Origin: Sphingomonadales bacterium
Lineage (GTDB): Bacteria > Pseudomonadota > Alphaproteobacteria > Sphingomonadales > Sphingomonadaceae
Assembly: GCA_025352685.1 (NCBI GenBank)
Contig: JANXSN010000019.1
Coordinates: forward strand, 28,641-92,640
DNA length: 64,000 nucleotides
Direction of reading: 5' to 3'
Shown: positions 39,642-48,951 of the stretch, piece after piece
Layout: each line of letters opens with the position of its first letter
How positions within the stretch are numbered: position 1 is the stretch's first letter
Notes under the pieces: model-generated
The model's input: only the letters and a program-made list of their open reading frames with translations
Databases searched by the model: none
What the model was told of the DNA's origin: nothing
Translations under genes and position numbers: made by a program

Positions 39642-41456
39642 ATGCCGCCCATCGTCGAGGCAAGCGACGCCCAACCTGCCGGGTTTGCGACGCTCCGCCG
39701 TTTCCTTCCTTATCTTTGGCCCGCCGATAATCGTGCGTTGAGGGTACGCGTCGTCGCGGCGCTGTTGCTTGTGGTCCTGTCTAAAAGCGTCACGCTGTCG
39801 ATGGGGCTCGTCTACAAAGCCGCCATCGACCGGATGCTCCCGGCGCTGAAGCCCGAGGTTCAGATCGCAATCGCGCTTGTCGTTGCCTATGCCGGGGCAC
39901 GCTTTGCCGGAGTATTGTTCGACAATCTGCGCAACGTGATTTTCGAACGCGTCGGGCAGGATGCTACGCGACACTTGGCCGAGCATGTGTTTCAGCGGTT
40001 GCACAGCCTGTCGCTGCGCTTTCACCTCGACCGGCGCACGGGCGCGGTCGCCAAGGTTATCGAGCGCGGCACGAAGAGCATCGATACGATGCTCTATTTC
40101 CTGCTGTTCAATATCGCGCCGACTGTGCTCGAACTCGCCGCGGTGTCGGTGTTTTTTTACTTCGCCTTCGGTTGGCAGCTCGTCGTGGCAACCTGGATCA
40201 TGGTTGCCTCCTATATCACCTTCACCCGCGCCGTGACTGACTGGCGCGCCAAACTGCGCGAGCAGATGAACGACATGGACACCGGGGCTGCGGCCAAAGC
40301 CGTCGATTCATTGCTGAATTATGAAACGGTTAAATATTTCAACGCTGAGGATCGAGAGACTGCACGATATGCCGGCGCTGCGCGCTCATATGCCAACGCC
40401 GCCGTTAAATCCGAAAACTCGCTCGCGTGGTTAAACATCGGGCAAAGCTTCATCACCAACGCGATGATGGCCGGTGCTATGGGCTTTGTCGTATGGGGAT
40501 GGGCGCAGGGGCGCTTCACCACTGGCGACGTTGTGCTCGTCAATACCTGGCTGTCGCAGCTGTTCCGGCCGCTCGATCTGCTCGGGATGGTCTATCGCAC
40601 CATTCGGCAAGGACTGATCGACATGGCAGCCATGTTCGCGCTCGTCGACACCAAGGCCGAAGTGGTTGATGCACCGGGCGCCCCGCCGTTGTTTGTTGGC
40701 GCTGGCGAGGTCCGGTTCGAAGGCGTGCGGTTCGGTTACGAGCCCTCACGCGAGATTCTTCACGGCATCGACTTCAGCGTGCCCGCAGGTAAGACCTTGG
40801 CTGTCGTCGGGCCATCCGGCGCGGGAAAATCGACTCTCGCGCGCCTGTTGTTCCGTTTCTACGACACCACTGGCGGCCGCATCCTGGTCGACGGGCAGGA
40901 TATTGCAAAGGTGCAGCAGGCGACACTGCGCGCCGCCATCGGTATCGTCCCGCAGGACACCGTCCTGTTCAATGACACGATCGGCTACAACATTGCTTAT
41001 GGGCGGGATGGCGCAACGCAGGGCGATGTAGAGACCGCAGCCCGTGGAGCCGCGATTCACGGATTCATTGCCTCTACTCCCGATCAATACGCAACGAAGG
41101 TCGGCGAGCGCGGGCTGAAGCTGTCAGGCGGTGAGAAACAGCGCGTGGCGATTGCGCGAACATTGCTCAAGAACCCGCCGATCCTCATTCTCGACGAAGC
41201 GACAAGCGCACTCGATAGCCGGACCGAGGCCGAAATCCAGGCAACGCTCAAAGCTATCGCCGAGCGCCGCACGACCATCGTTATTGCCCACCGCTTGTCG
41301 ACTATCGTCGACGCCGACGAAATCGTGGTTCTGGAGGCTGGGAACGTTGCAGAGCGCGGCACCCACGTTGGCTTGCTGGCCAAGAACGGTCTCTATGCCG
41401 AAATGTGGGCGCGACAGCAGGCCGAGGCCGAGGAAACCGTCGTCGCTGCCGAGTAG
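39642..41456 (+). CDS. ABC exporter, Atm1-like half-transporter
   Basis: This 604-residue protein has an N-terminal six-helix permease domain and a C-terminal ATPase. The permease includes NYETVKYFNAEDRE and LNIGQSFI, both typical of the Atm1/heavy-metal tolerance (HMT1) subfamily that exports glutathione-linked compounds or Fe-S precursors. The ATPase has Walker A GPSGAGKST, signature LSGGEKQRVAIART, Walker B ILILDEATSALD and switch VIAHRLSTI. The long extension after residue 580 (EAEETVVAAE) is acidic. It acts as a homodimer in the inner membrane. Confidence 0.92.
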   Translation: MPPIVEASDAQPAGFATLRRFLPYLWPADNRALRVRVVAALLLVVLSKSVTLSMGLVYKAAIDRMLPALKPEVQIAIALVVAYAGARFAGVLFDNLRNVIFERVGQDATRHLAEHVFQRLHSLSLRFHLDRRTGAVAKVIERGTKSIDTMLYFLLFNIAPTVLELAAVSVFFYFAFGWQLVVATWIMVASYITFTRAVTDWRAKLREQMNDMDTGAAAKAVDSLLNYETVKYFNAEDRETARYAGAARSYANAAVKSENSLAWLNIGQSFITNAMMAGAMGFVVWGWAQGRFTTGDVVLVNTWLSQLFRPLDLLGMVYRTIRQGLIDMAAMFALVDTKAEVVDAPGAPPLFVGAGEVRFEGVRFGYEPSREILHGIDFSVPAGKTLAVVGPSGAGKSTLARLLFRFYDTTGGRILVDGQDIAKVQQATLRAAIGIVPQDTVLFNDTIGYNIAYGRDGATQGDVETAARGAAIHGFIASTPDQYATKVGERGLKLSGGEKQRVAIARTLLKNPPILILDEATSALDSRTEAEIQATLKAIAERRTTIVIAHRLSTIVDADEIVVLEAGNVAERGTHVGLLAKNGLYAEMWARQQAEAEETVVAAE

Positions 41457-41867
41457 AATAACGGGTACCGGGGCAACCGTGGGCGTGGGGCGCCATTCTC
41501 CTGACAGGATCGTGCCCGATGACAGGCAGTGAGCAAAAGTCAGCCTCCCCAATGCGAACGCTGACCGCGGCGCCTTGAATGCGATGCGCCCGCTGCCCGC
41601 GGCTTGCCGTGCAATCAATGTCTCCTGAGGCCGTACCCAATCACAGCGACGGGCCGCAAATGGCCAACCCGGTCCTATCAACGATGGCTCTGCTCAGCTG
41701 GACTGTCGGCGACACGGCAAACGTCACAAGCAGTCCTGGCGTTGAACGTGTCGGTGCAACTATTCCGGAAACCGCGTTCAGCAGCGATTGCCTGCGCCTG
41801 AAACTGAGGATCGCGTCCAACAATACCACGCTCGACGGGGGATAACGGAGGCGGCTAAGGCGCGTCC
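41457..41867. other. 411-base intergenic region, no supportable gene
   Basis: Frames of 60-90 codons occur on both strands but none resembles a known protein. A minus-strand stretch (LLNAVSGIVAPTRSTPGLLV) has ordinary composition but no start or partner. The end of the region should hold the recQ promoter. Confidence 0.45.
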
Positions 41868-43628
41868 GTGCCGCACCCTCTCGCCATCCTCCAAACCGTT
41901 TTTGGGTTTCCCGGTTTCCGTGGACGCCAGCTCGATGTAATCGAGCGGGTCATGGCAGGGGTTAACACGCTTGCCGTGATGCCGACCGGTGCGGGAAAAT
42001 CGCTCTGTTACCAGGTACCCGCCCTAGCCCTGCCCGGGACATGTATTGTAGTTTCGCCGCTGATTGCCCTGATGCACGACCAACTGCGCGCCGCCGAAGC
42101 TGTCGGCATCCGTGCGGCGACATTGACCAGCGTCGATACCAATCGTGCTGAAACCATCGAGCGGTACACGTCGGGTGCGCTCGACCTGCTCTATGTCGCA
42201 CCCGAACGGGCCAGCGGGTCGGGATTTCGCGAGCTGCTCGATCGTGCCCCGGTTGCGTTGTTCGCGATCGACGAAGCGCACTGCGTCAGCGAGTGGGGGC
42301 ATGATTTCCGGCCCGACTATCGGCTGTTGCGCCCGTTACTCGACCGGTTTGGCCATGTCCCGCGCCTTGCGCTTACCGCGACAGCCGACGCCCATACGCG
42401 TGCCGACATCCTCGCCCAGCTCGGCATTCCCCATGACGGCCTCATCCTCGCCGGGTTCGACAGGCCTAATATTCGCTACGCGATGAGCCCGCGCAGCGGT
42501 ACGACGAAACAAGTCGCCGATCTCGTCGCCGCAACCCCGGGCCCCGGTATTGTGTATGTCCAGTCGCGCGCCGGCACGGACAAGCTGGCCGATGCGCTCA
42601 GTGCGACGGGCCGACCAGTGCGAGCCTATCACGCGGGCCTCGATCCCGCCGTTCGCGCCGCCAACCAGTCAGCCTTCGTGGCCAGCGAAGACATGGTGAT
42701 GTGCGCAACGATCGCCTTTGGTATGGGCATCGATAAGCCGGATGTCCGTTTTGTCGCTCACGCCGGCCTGCCCAAATCGATAGAGGCATATTATCAGGAG
42801 ACCGGGCGCGCGGGCCGCGACGGCGACCCAGCGGTAGCGCATCTGTTTTGGGGCGCGGATGATTTCGCCCGGGCTCGCCAACGGCTCGGCGAAGTGGCCG
42901 AAGATCGCATTGCCGGTGAGCGCGCGCGATTAGCGGCGTTGGCCGGACTGGTCGAAACCAGCGACTGCCGCCGCGCAGTGCTGCTCCGCCATTTCGGCGA
43001 AAGCCCGCCCGAGACTTGCGGGAATTGCGACAATTGTCTGAATCCCCCTGCGCGGACCGACTTGGCCCTGCTCGCGCAAAAACTTCTGTCCGCTGTTTAT
43101 CGCACCGGCCAGATTTTCGGTGTCCAGCACATAGAGGCCGTGCTGACAGGTCTGGCAACAGACCGCGTGGTAAAAGCGGGCCATGATCGATTGTCCGTGT
43201 TCGGCATCGCACAAGGCGCAGAAGCCGCGCTGATAAAGCCCGTCGCCCGCGCGCTGCTGTTGCGCGACGCGCTCGGCCAAACCGAACATGGCGGTCTCGC
43301 GCTCGGACCAGCGGCGCGTGCGATCCTTAAGGGAGAAGCTGGGTTCGAGATTGCCGTTCCGCCAAAGGCTCTTCGCCAGCGCCGTCGGGAGCAGACCGCC
43401 ACCAATCCGGTTGGCGATCCGCTATTCGACGCGTTACGAGCCTGTCGTCGGGACCTTGCTGCCCAGAGCGCAGTACCGCCCTATGTGATCTTCCACGATT
43501 CGACACTACGCGAGATTGCAGCGGCGCGGCCCGCTACGCTCAACGACCTTGGGCGGCTCGCAGGGGTGGGCGCGCGCAAGCTAGACGCTTATGGGGATGC
43601 ATTCCTCGCCGTCGTGCGGCAGTATTGA
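41868..43628 (+). CDS. recQ: ATP-dependent DNA helicase RecQ
   Basis: This 586-residue 3'-5' helicase unwinds recombination and replication intermediates. It has Walker A GAGKS (41-45) in MPTGAGKSLCYQVPA, DEAH in IDEAHCVSEWGHDFRPDY, motif VI YYQETGRAGRDG, the zinc-binding cysteines in CRRAVLLRHFGE and CGNCDNC, a winged-helix region and a C-terminal HRDC domain (PPYVIFHDSTLREIA). The start is a GTG at 41868. The next gene starts 19 bases after the stop, so a run of four further genes probably shares the transcript. Confidence 0.96.
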   Translation: MPHPLAILQTVFGFPGFRGRQLDVIERVMAGVNTLAVMPTGAGKSLCYQVPALALPGTCIVVSPLIALMHDQLRAAEAVGIRAATLTSVDTNRAETIERYTSGALDLLYVAPERASGSGFRELLDRAPVALFAIDEAHCVSEWGHDFRPDYRLLRPLLDRFGHVPRLALTATADAHTRADILAQLGIPHDGLILAGFDRPNIRYAMSPRSGTTKQVADLVAATPGPGIVYVQSRAGTDKLADALSATGRPVRAYHAGLDPAVRAANQSAFVASEDMVMCATIAFGMGIDKPDVRFVAHAGLPKSIEAYYQETGRAGRDGDPAVAHLFWGADDFARARQRLGEVAEDRIAGERARLAALAGLVETSDCRRAVLLRHFGESPPETCGNCDNCLNPPARTDLALLAQKLLSAVYRTGQIFGVQHIEAVLTGLATDRVVKAGHDRLSVFGIAQGAEAALIKPVARALLLRDALGQTEHGGLALGPAARAILKGEAGFEIAVPPKALRQRRREQTATNPVGDPLFDALRACRRDLAAQSAVPPYVIFHDSTLREIAAARPATLNDLGRLAGVGARKLDAYGDAFLAVVRQY

Positions 43629-43647
43629 GACTACGGGAGAGACACGC

Positions 43648-44076
43648 ATGTTCCGCACGCTTGATGACCGGGTCATCGTCGCACCGCAAATTGCCGCCGA
43701 TGAGATCGCTGCCGCGAAGGCGCTGGGCGTCACGCTCATTATCAACAACCGACCCGACGGCGAATCCCCGAGTGAGCCGCAAGGTGCCGAGATCGAAGCA
43801 GCGGCACATGATGCCGGGCTCGATTATGTTGCGATACCGGTCGGCCATGGTGGTTTCTCGCAACCGCAGGTCGATGCGATGGCGGCAGCGCTGAACGGCG
43901 CGGCCGGCAAGACACTTGCCTATTGCCGGTCCGGGACGCGATCGACCCTGCTCTGGGCACTGGCGCGCGCGAAAGCTGGCGATGTGCCCCAGACGCTGCA
44001 CGAAAAGGCCAATGGCGCAGGTTACGATCTAACCCCAGTCGCTGCGCTGATCGATATGTTGGCCACCCAACAGTGA
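43648..44076 (+). CDS. TIGR01244 family phosphatase/sulfurtransferase-like protein
   Basis: This 142-residue protein has a dual-specificity phosphatase-like fold with the CX5R loop CRSGTR (C93 to R98) in LAYCRSGTRSTLLWAL, and begins MFRTLDDRVIVAPQIA as in the TIGR01244 family (also found fused to beta-lactamase-like sulfur transferases such as Blh). The biochemical role is not established. The ATG at 43648 follows GGGAGA. Confidence 0.88.
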   Translation: MFRTLDDRVIVAPQIAADEIAAAKALGVTLIINNRPDGESPSEPQGAEIEAAAHDAGLDYVAIPVGHGGFSQPQVDAMAAALNGAAGKTLAYCRSGTRSTLLWALARAKAGDVPQTLHEKANGAGYDLTPVAALIDMLATQQ

Positions 44077-44086
44077 ACGCGTCACA

Positions 44087-44452
44087 ATGAACTGGCTGCT
44101 GTTCGCCGGATCGCTGACGGGCGTGCTCGCGCTGGCGGGCATCGCGCGCTGGCTCGACCTCGGCGGCGACGCGCGGATCGATCGTGATGAGGCAGTCAGG
44201 CTTGCCGAGGAGCAGGGCTTTAGTGTTATCGATATCGTTCTCGACCGGGCAGGCCTTGCTGCGCTGGTTCGCAACGAGGCGAACGGCTTCATGTTGATTC
44301 GTCGCCACGGCGCCCATTTCGTGGCACACCACGTCCGCAATGCCGAGAATGCCCGGCTCGACCACCGGTTCCTGTCGCTGGGGAAAATCACCCTCGACTT
44401 GGGCGATCAAGCCGGGATCTGGGCGGCCAAGCTTAGAAGGTTAGCAACATGA
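44087..44452 (+). CDS. Hypothetical protein with N-terminal membrane helix
   Basis: This 121-residue protein has a membrane helix at residues ~4-20 (LLFAGSLTGVLALAGIA) and a soluble C-terminal domain with GFMLIRRHGAHFVAHHV and FLSLGKITLDLGDQAG. No domain is recognised. It begins 10 bases after the upstream stop and its own stop overlaps the sterol desaturase start as ATGA, so it is in the same operon. Confidence 0.7.
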   Translation: MNWLLFAGSLTGVLALAGIARWLDLGGDARIDRDEAVRLAEEQGFSVIDIVLDRAGLAALVRNEANGFMLIRRHGAHFVAHHVRNAENARLDHRFLSLGKITLDLGDQAGIWAAKLRRLAT

Positions 44453-45420
44453 GCCTGCCTAATCCGGTAGACTATGCGGTTCCCGCATTCGTCACACTCG
44501 TCTTGGTCGAGATGATCATTGTCCACCGGGCACATCGGGCGCGGTACGAGCCGAAGGATACGCTGACCTCTCTGTCGATGGGGCTGGGCAGCACGATTGC
44601 CGGCGCACTGACCGCAGTGACGATCCTCGCGATGTCAGGGTTTTTGAACGCACATCGCCTATTGGACATTCCCTACGCGTGGTGGGCCTGGATCGCATGT
44701 TTCGTGCTCGACGATTTCAACTATTATGTATTCCACCGAACGGCGCACCGCGTGCGCTGGTTCTGGGCCGCGCATGTCAACCATCATTCGAGCCAGCACT
44801 ATAATCTGTCGACTGCGCTGCGGCAGACATGGACAGGGTTCTTCTCGCTCGGCTTTGTCTTTCGCTTGTGGCCGTTGCTGCTCGGCTTTCCGATTCCGAT
44901 GCTGTTGTTCTGCGGCGGGATTAATCTGATCTATCAATTTTGGATCCATACCGAAGTCATCGGCCGTTGTCCGCGATGGTTTGAAGCGATGATGAACACG
45001 CCGTCGCATCACCGCGTCCATCACGCCGTCAACCCGCGCTATCTCGACAGAAACTATGCAGGCGTTTTTATCGTCTGGGATAAATTTTTCGGTACGTTCG
45101 AGAATGAACGAGATGACGAGCAAATCCGTTACGGAATCGTCAAACAACTCGGCACGTTCAACCTGCTATGGTCAGTTTTTCATGAGTGGGCGGGCATCGG
45201 TCGGGACTTGTGGAGCGCTCCGTGGCGCGCCAAGCTGAAATATGTCGTTGGCCCTCCTGGGTGGAGCCATGACGGATCGCGCGAAACATCGGACATGATC
45301 CGGAACCGCTGGGAGAGAAAGTCTTGGACGAATTCGACATCGTTATCGTCGGCGGCGGATCGGGTGGAAGCGCTGCCGCAGGACGCCTCAGCGAAGGAGG
45401 CAAATACAGCGTCTGCCTGA
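44449..45420 (+). CDS. Sterol desaturase/fatty acid hydroxylase family protein
   Basis: This 323-residue integral membrane di-iron enzyme has the histidine boxes HRTAH (96-100), HVNHH (109-113) and HHRVHH (187-192). The family hydroxylates or desaturates lipids such as sterols, carotenoids and fatty acids; the substrate is unknown. Helices lie at the N-terminus and around FFSLGFVFRLWPLLLGF. The end of the coding frame (last ~31 residues) overlaps the next gene by 97 bases in another frame, which is unusual; the usual end of these proteins is near SHDGSRETSDMIRNRW. Confidence 0.9.
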   Translation: MSLPNPVDYAVPAFVTLVLVEMIIVHRAHRARYEPKDTLTSLSMGLGSTIAGALTAVTILAMSGFLNAHRLLDIPYAWWAWIACFVLDDFNYYVFHRTAHRVRWFWAAHVNHHSSQHYNLSTALRQTWTGFFSLGFVFRLWPLLLGFPIPMLLFCGGINLIYQFWIHTEVIGRCPRWFEAMMNTPSHHRVHHAVNPRYLDRNYAGVFIVWDKFFGTFENERDDEQIRYGIVKQLGTFNLLWSVFHEWAGIGRDLWSAPWRAKLKYVVGPPGWSHDGSRETSDMIRNRWERKSWTNSTSLSSAADRVEALPQDASAKEANTASA

Positions 45421-46910
45421 TCGAGAGCGGCGGTCATAACAATATCTTTGCCGTCAAGGCGCCGGGGATGATGCCGTTCATTCCCGACAAATCGAACTAT
45501 CGTTTCGAAACCGTTCCGCAAAAGGGACTGAACGGCCGCACCGGCTATCAGCCGCGCGGTCGAGGTCTCGGCGGGTCCAGCGCTATCAATGCGATGGTCT
45601 ACATTCGCGGGTGCGCCTGGGATTACGACAATTGGGCCGCGATGGGCGCAACCGGATGGAGCTATGGCGACGTCCTCCCCTATTTCAAACGGGCCGAGCA
45701 CAACGAGCGCGGCGGCGATGAGTGGCACGGCACCGACGGCCCGCTAAACGTCATGGACCAGCATTACCCGCATCCAGGCAGCGCAGAGTTCATCGAAGCC
45801 GCTGCCTCGCTGCAACTGCCGCGGACCGCGGATTTCAACGGCGCGCAATTCGAAGGCGTCGGCCTGTACCAAGTCACGCAAAAAGGCGGCGAACGCTGGT
45901 CTGCCGCGCGCGCCTATGTCGAACCGGCCAAGGCAGCAGGGCGGTTGCACGTAATGACCGACACGCTCGTCGAGCGGATCGGATTTGAAGGCACGCGGGC
46001 AACGTGCGTGCATATACGTCGCGGCAACGTCGCAGCGCAGGTTCGCGCGCGACGTGCGATTATCGTTGCGGGTGGCGTCTTTGGCACCGCACAGACGTTG
46101 ATGCTGTCGGGGATCGGCCCGGCAGATCACCTGACAAAAAACGGTATCGATGTGCTGGTCGATCGGCCTGGCGTGGGCAGCAACTTGCACGACCATATCG
46201 ACTATGTCTCGGGGTACGAGACGCCAGGCATGTACTTTCTGGGGCAAACACTGCGGGGCAATATCAAATCGCTGCTAGGTATCTTCGAGTGGCTGCGCAC
46301 GCGTTCGGGACCGCTGACCACCCCCTATGCCGAGGCAGGCGGCTTTGCAAAAACGCGGCCCGACATCGAGGTGCCAGACGTACAGTTTCATTTCGTACCA
46401 GTGCTGCTCGAGGATCACGGGCGGGAAAAGGTGAAAGCGCATGGCTTTTCGTGCCACGTCTGCGTCCTGCGGCCTCACAGTCGAGGTACAGTCCGGTTGG
46501 CGGGACCCGATGCCGCCACTGCACCGTTGATCGATCCCGCATTCCTGAGCGATGATCGCGACGTGGAAACTCTGCTCGCTGGCGTCAGGCTGATGACACG
46601 CATCCTCGAAAGTCAGCCACTTGCGCGTCATGGCGGGCGCGACCGGTATACAGCCGGTGTGACTGACGATGCCGCCTTGATCGAGATCATCCGCAACCGT
46701 GCCGACACCGTCTATCATCCGGTCGGGACGGCTCGGATGGGGTCCGACGCCGACGCGGTCTGCGATCCCAAATTGCGCGTGCGCGGCGTGGACGGGCTGT
46801 ACGTTGCCGATGCGAGTGTCATGCCGCAGGTCGTGTCTGGAAATACAAACGCGCCGTCGATCATGATCGGGGAGCGATGCGCGGAGTTTCTAAGCGCCGA
46901 TCTGCACTAG
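45324..46910 (+). CDS. GMC family oxidoreductase (choline dehydrogenase-like)
   Basis: This 528-residue flavoprotein has the Rossmann motif VGGGSGGSAAAGRL (residues 9-22), GLGGSSAINAMVYIRG, GAFGTAQT-like GGVFGTAQTLMLSGIGP, and the GMC C-terminal active site HPVGTARMG with NTNAPSIMIGERCAEFL. It oxidises alcohols or choline-like substrates with FAD. The TTG start at 45324 has GAGAGAAAG upstream and is the only start that keeps the Rossmann motif complete. It overlaps the sterol desaturase gene by 97 bases, so it is co-translated with it. Confidence 0.93.
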   Translation: MDEFDIVIVGGGSGGSAAAGRLSEGGKYSVCLIESGGHNNIFAVKAPGMMPFIPDKSNYRFETVPQKGLNGRTGYQPRGRGLGGSSAINAMVYIRGCAWDYDNWAAMGATGWSYGDVLPYFKRAEHNERGGDEWHGTDGPLNVMDQHYPHPGSAEFIEAAASLQLPRTADFNGAQFEGVGLYQVTQKGGERWSAARAYVEPAKAAGRLHVMTDTLVERIGFEGTRATCVHIRRGNVAAQVRARRAIIVAGGVFGTAQTLMLSGIGPADHLTKNGIDVLVDRPGVGSNLHDHIDYVSGYETPGMYFLGQTLRGNIKSLLGIFEWLRTRSGPLTTPYAEAGGFAKTRPDIEVPDVQFHFVPVLLEDHGREKVKAHGFSCHVCVLRPHSRGTVRLAGPDAATAPLIDPAFLSDDRDVETLLAGVRLMTRILESQPLARHGGRDRYTAGVTDDAALIEIIRNRADTVYHPVGTARMGSDADAVCDPKLRVRGVDGLYVADASVMPQVVSGNTNAPSIMIGERCAEFLSADLH

Positions 46911-46980
46911 GCCTCGGTCGCACTTCCGACACGCAGCGCTCGCCGGCCATTGCGCGCGCATGCTGGAGCAACGCCACGCC

Positions 46981-47013
46981 AAAAAAGAAGGCCCGAGACT
47001 TTCGTCTCGGGCC
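46981..47013 (-). terminator. Terminator after amtB (minus strand)
   Basis: Arms GGCCCGAGAC (46990-46999) and GTCTCGGGCC (47004-47013) pair around TTTC. On the minus strand the stem is followed by TTCTTTTTT (46989-46981), which makes a good intrinsic terminator for glnK-amtB. The plus-strand GMC gene converges on it. Confidence 0.85.
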
Positions 47014-47089
47014 AGTGGTTCGCAGGAGGAACCTGGTTTGGGGTGACGACGGCCAGGGGAGAGGACCCGCCGCCACCGCCCCAAGCTCG

Positions 47090-48565
47090 TCAATAATTGT
47101 AGGCACGTTCCCCATGATCCGAGAGATCGAGGCCGATCTGCTCGGCTTCCTCAGTCGGACGAAGGCCCATTGTCTTGTCGATGATGAAGTAGATGACCAG
47201 CGAACCGAGGCCCGACCACACCAGCGTCATCAGAACCATTTCAGCCTGGATAAGTAGCTGGGCGCTGTAACCGGGCCATGCGTTGGCAAGCGCTTTGCCT
47301 GGCTTGATCGCATAATCGGCAACGCCTTGCCCACCAAGAAGCGGGTTGACGAGGATACCGGTCATCAGAGCACCGAAGATACCCCCAATGCAGTGGACGC
47401 CGAACACGTCAAGAGCGTCGTCATACTTGAACTTGTTCTTCACAAAGGTGACGAAGAAAAAGCAAAGTGGCGAAACCAGGAAGCCAAGGACGATCGATCC
47501 CATTATCCCTGCGTAACCCGATGCCGGCGTGACCGCGACAAGACCGGCGACCACACCCGACGCCGCACCAAGCAACGAGGGCTTGCCGTGGATGACTTGA
47601 TCGCAGAGCGCCCATGACAGGCCAGCAGCTGCGGTTGCCATGAACGTGTTCATGAAAGCCATCGCCGTGACGCCATTCGATTCAAGGTTGGATCCGGCGT
47701 TGAACCCGAACCAGCCAACCCACAGCAGGCTGGCGCCAATCATGGTCATCGTCAGCGAGTGCGGTGCGAGCACGTCCTTGCCGAAGCCTTTGCGCTTTCC
47801 GATGTAAAGCGCGCCGACAAGACCCGCGATGCCAGCGTTGATGTGGACGACCGTCCCGCCTGCGAAGTCGAGAGCGCCCTTCTGGAAGCCCCAGCCGGCG
47901 TCGCCGTTGACCAGGTCGAGGGCAGCTTTGCCTTTCAGCGCTGCAGCAGCGATCGCGTCCGGCCCGTCCCAATACCAAACCATATGGGCGATCGGGAAAT
48001 AAACGAACGTTACCCACAGCACCATGAACATCATCATCGAGCTGAACTTGATGCGCTCGGCGAAAGCGCCAACGATCAGTGCCGGCGTGATGCAGGCGAA
48101 AGTCATCTGGAAAGCGACATAGGCAAGCTCGGGAACATAGACGCCGTTGGAGAATGTCGCCGCCTGCGAGTCCGCGGTGATGCCCGACAGGAACGCCTTG
48201 CTAAATCCGCCGAAGAAGGGAGCGGTAACGCCCGATCCCGACGTAAACGCTTCCGAATATCCGTAGCAGCACCACAGCACTGCCACGACACAAACGATCA
48301 TCAGCACCTGCATCAGAACGCTGAGCATGTTTTTGGTCCGAACCAGACCGCCGTAGAAAAGCGCAAGGCCGGGTACCGACATCATCAGCACGAGTGCCGT
48401 CGAAATCAGTAGCCACGCGGTATCGCCCTTGTTCACGGTAGGCGCCGGTATTGGAGAAGCCGGAGCCGCAGCGACAGCAGCTTGTGCAAATGCAGGATGA
48501 GCAAACAGCGCGGCCATGCCGACTGCTCCCATACCCAAACCCAATCGATGGAGCGTTTTCATCAT
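47090..48565 (-). CDS. amtB: Ammonium transporter Amt
   Basis: This 491-residue inner-membrane ammonium channel has a cleavable-looking N-terminal segment (GAVGMAALFAHPAFAQA) then 11 helices. Family signatures are ALFYGGLVRTKNMLSVLMQ, DFAGGTVVHINAGIAGLVG, WFGFNAGSN and DVFGVHCIGGIFGAL; the pore histidines lie in the VHINAG and VHCIGG segments. A double ATG (48565 and 48562) follows a GAAGGGGGA ribosome binding site. It lies 13 bases after glnK. PII protein GlnK regulates it by binding its cytoplasmic face. Confidence 0.96.
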   Translation of the reverse strand: MMKTLHRLGLGMGAVGMAALFAHPAFAQAAVAAAPASPIPAPTVNKGDTAWLLISTALVLMMSVPGLALFYGGLVRTKNMLSVLMQVLMIVCVVAVLWCCYGYSEAFTSGSGVTAPFFGGFSKAFLSGITADSQAATFSNGVYVPELAYVAFQMTFACITPALIVGAFAERIKFSSMMMFMVLWVTFVYFPIAHMVWYWDGPDAIAAAALKGKAALDLVNGDAGWGFQKGALDFAGGTVVHINAGIAGLVGALYIGKRKGFGKDVLAPHSLTMTMIGASLLWVGWFGFNAGSNLESNGVTAMAFMNTFMATAAAGLSWALCDQVIHGKPSLLGAASGVVAGLVAVTPASGYAGIMGSIVLGFLVSPLCFFFVTFVKNKFKYDDALDVFGVHCIGGIFGALMTGILVNPLLGGQGVADYAIKPGKALANAWPGYSAQLLIQAEMVLMTLVWSGLGSLVIYFIIDKTMGLRPTEEAEQIGLDLSDHGERAYNY

Positions 48566-48578
48566 TCCCCCTTCTCGT

Positions 48579-48917
48579 TTAAAGTGCGTTCGCATCGGTC
48601 TCGCCGGTGCGGATTCGCACGGCTTCGCCGATGTCGAGCACAAAGATTTTGCCGTCGCCGATGGCACCGGTGTTCGCCGCCGCCTGGATTGCTTCGACGA
48701 CTCTCGGGCTGAGGTCGGTTCCACACGCGACCTCGACCTTCAGTTTTGGCACCATGTTGGTCGAATATTCGGCTCCACGGTAGATTTCGGTTTGACCTTT
48801 CTGCCGCCCGAAGCCCTTGACCTCGGTAACGGTCATGCCGGTAACGCCAAGCTCGGTTAATGCTTCACGCACTTCGTCGAGTTTGAACGGTTTGATGATT
48901 GCAACAACGAGTTTCAT
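48579..48917 (-). CDS. glnK: PII nitrogen regulatory protein
   Basis: This 112-residue PII protein senses 2-oxoglutarate, ATP and ADP and controls AmtB and nitrogen regulators. The uridylylation tyrosine is Y51 in the T-loop YRGAEYSTNMVPK, and the C-loop region AANTGAIGDGKIFVLDIG is intact. The ATG at 48917 is the family start; the open frame to 48995 is upstream sequence. The sigma-54 promoter at 48952-48967 should drive glnK-amtB when nitrogen is limiting. The symbol glnK rather than glnB is chosen for its linkage to amtB. Confidence 0.95.
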   Translation of the reverse strand: MKLVVAIIKPFKLDEVREALTELGVTGMTVTEVKGFGRQKGQTEIYRGAEYSTNMVPKLKVEVACGTDLSPRVVEAIQAAANTGAIGDGKIFVLDIGEAVRIRTGETDANAL

Positions 48918-48951
48918 TCGGCCCCCTGCTGGCTTGCCCTTTCTGCACTGC

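Noticed and set aside
47759..48412. Plus-strand frame of 217 codons opposite amtB
   Set aside because: It is antisense to a gene with all ammonium-channel signatures and has no recognisable domain.
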